Shown in pieces: positions 5,814-6,440 of a stretch of 6,440 bases of DNA (position 1 is the stretch's first letter; each line of letters begins with the position of its first letter). The notes beneath the pieces were generated by a model that searched no databases, was not told where the DNA came from, and was given only the letters and a program-made list of their open reading frames with translations. Made by a program: the position numbers and the translations under genes. The stretch is from Desulfobacterales bacterium (GTDB taxonomy: Bacteria > Desulfobacterota > Desulfobacteria > Desulfobacterales > ETH-SRB1): contig JASEIZ010000006.1 in assembly GCA_030017395.1 (NCBI GenBank), positions 10,648 to 17,087 on the forward strand. The letters are read 5' to 3'.

Positions 5814-6440
5814 TATCCTATCTGCTCTATCTGCCGTTCCTGAGGGAATATCGGCAAATAACGGTATGAAATCATTATCAGAATAATGCCGTATGCTACC
5901 GGAAGAATAGTTGTAGCTATTTCTTGCCAGCTTGGAAAGTACATAAACCAGTTTTCAAATGTAAGCACCGGCACAGCCATAACTTGAAGCACCATTACCC
6001 AGCGATTCACGCACGCATTAAGCGCGCCAAGGAACACAGCGCTGATAAGCAAAAATGAAGACCTGCGCCCTGTTTCGGTAATAAGTATTATAGATGGAAT
6101 AACACCGCATATCACAATTTCAAGCACAAGTATCCATGGTCCATACAAAGGATTGTTGGAATAAAAATCCATAAAATTAAATCCGCTGGCCGGCACTGTT
6201 ACCGTTGCCCAGTACCAGGTATCAATTATCTTTGCAACAGTATATGTTGCAAGCATCCAGCCGGCGATCTTGGCTAACAGCATGATAACATTTTTTTTAA
6301 CAAGCTTTTTCCTTGTTATCTTTTCGGTAATCCATGTAATTAGTATTGTAAAGCACGGCCCGCATGCTGCAGCCGACCAGGTAAAGAGAAAAAATGTCCA
6401 CGGCCAAATGAAAACCCCTTCCCTGTAAGCAAAGGGGCGT
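5813..6440 (-). CDS. NrfD-family quinol-interacting membrane subunit, HmcC-like, 5' end beyond the right edge
   Basis: The C-terminal 208 residues of an NrfD/PsrC-family integral membrane protein. Such subunits exchange electrons and protons with menaquinol and dock to a periplasmic iron-sulfur subunit. The frame is open to the right edge, starting RPFAYREG, so an internal ATG at 6283 is not the start. About five helices are visible: VFIWPWTFFLFTWSAAACG, IAGWMLATYTVAKIIDTWYW, LYGPWILVLEIVICGVIPSI, FLLISAVFLGALNACVNRW and WQEIATTILPVAYGIILIMI. Typical family features are the NPLYGPW and LVLE region and the Arg of NRWVMVLQ. The ending YRYLPIFPQE fits the HmcC/DsrP/Hme group. The small HmcD-like gene after it favours HmcC, or the equivalent in the Nhc complex, over QrcD or DsrP, which as I recall end their operons. 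Upstream cytochrome and iron-sulfur genes would lie beyond 6440. Confidence 0.85.
   Translation of the reverse strand, partial: RPFAYREGVFIWPWTFFLFTWSAAACGPCFTILITWITEKITRKKLVKKNVIMLLAKIAGWMLATYTVAKIIDTWYWATVTVPASGFNFMDFYSNNPLYGPWILVLEIVICGVIPSIILITETGRRSSFLLISAVFLGALNACVNRWVMVLQVMAVPVLTFENWFMYFPSWQEIATTILPVAYGIILIMISYRYLPIFPQERQIEQIG

Noticed and set aside
5813..6283. A complete 156-residue membrane protein starting at the ATG at 6283.
   Set aside because: The frame continues without a stop to the right edge and encodes further NrfD-family helices, so this Met is internal.

Overview
This AT-leaning window reads like a chromosome segment of an anaerobic, sulfate-reducer-like member of the Desulfobacterota (former Deltaproteobacteria). 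The best taxonomic clue is the right edge. An NrfD-type quinol-interacting membrane protein is followed by a tiny one-helix protein, the same order as hmcC-hmcD in the transmembrane redox complexes (Hmc/Nhc type) of sulfate reducers. The degenerate intergenic repeats also fit that group, although that link rests on recall and not on a search. The remaining genes (phoH, cvpA, comEC, murA) are broadly conserved housekeeping genes and say little about lineage.

Layout, left to right. Positions 1-751 (minus) hold the N-terminal 250 residues of a PhoH-family ATPase that runs off the left edge. Positions 752-1037 are a divergent intergenic region with possible promoters and a decayed palindromic repeat. 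Positions 1038-1556 (plus) encode a CvpA-family membrane protein. Its last 21 bases overlap, tail to tail, the end of a full-length ComEC/Rec2-type DNA-uptake channel (1536-4031, minus). ComEC follows murA (4035-5288, minus) by three bases, so the two form a tight murA-comEC operon. Positions 5289-5638 carry no gene: they hold a probable murA promoter, a repeat-derived A-rich stretch, two inverted copies of a 42-bp REP-like element, and between those copies a strong minus-strand intrinsic terminator. Positions 5639-5800 and 5813-6440 (both minus) are the small HmcD-like gene and the C-terminal 208 residues of the NrfD/HmcC-like gene, which continues past the right edge.

Transcription from the right (the redox operon) appears to end at the terminator at 5503-5547. 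murA-comEC then starts from its own promoter. The redox operon ends directly after the HmcD-like gene, without the cytochrome b and cytoplasmic iron-sulfur subunits (HmcE, HmcF) of a full Hmc operon. This resembles the shorter Nhc-type layout and suggests electron exchange between periplasmic cytochromes and the quinone pool.

I see no clearly new biological system. The points worth a second look are the truncated redox module with its Cys/His-tailed micro-protein, the repeat pair bracketing a terminator, and a repeat that falsely extends the murA reading frame upstream.
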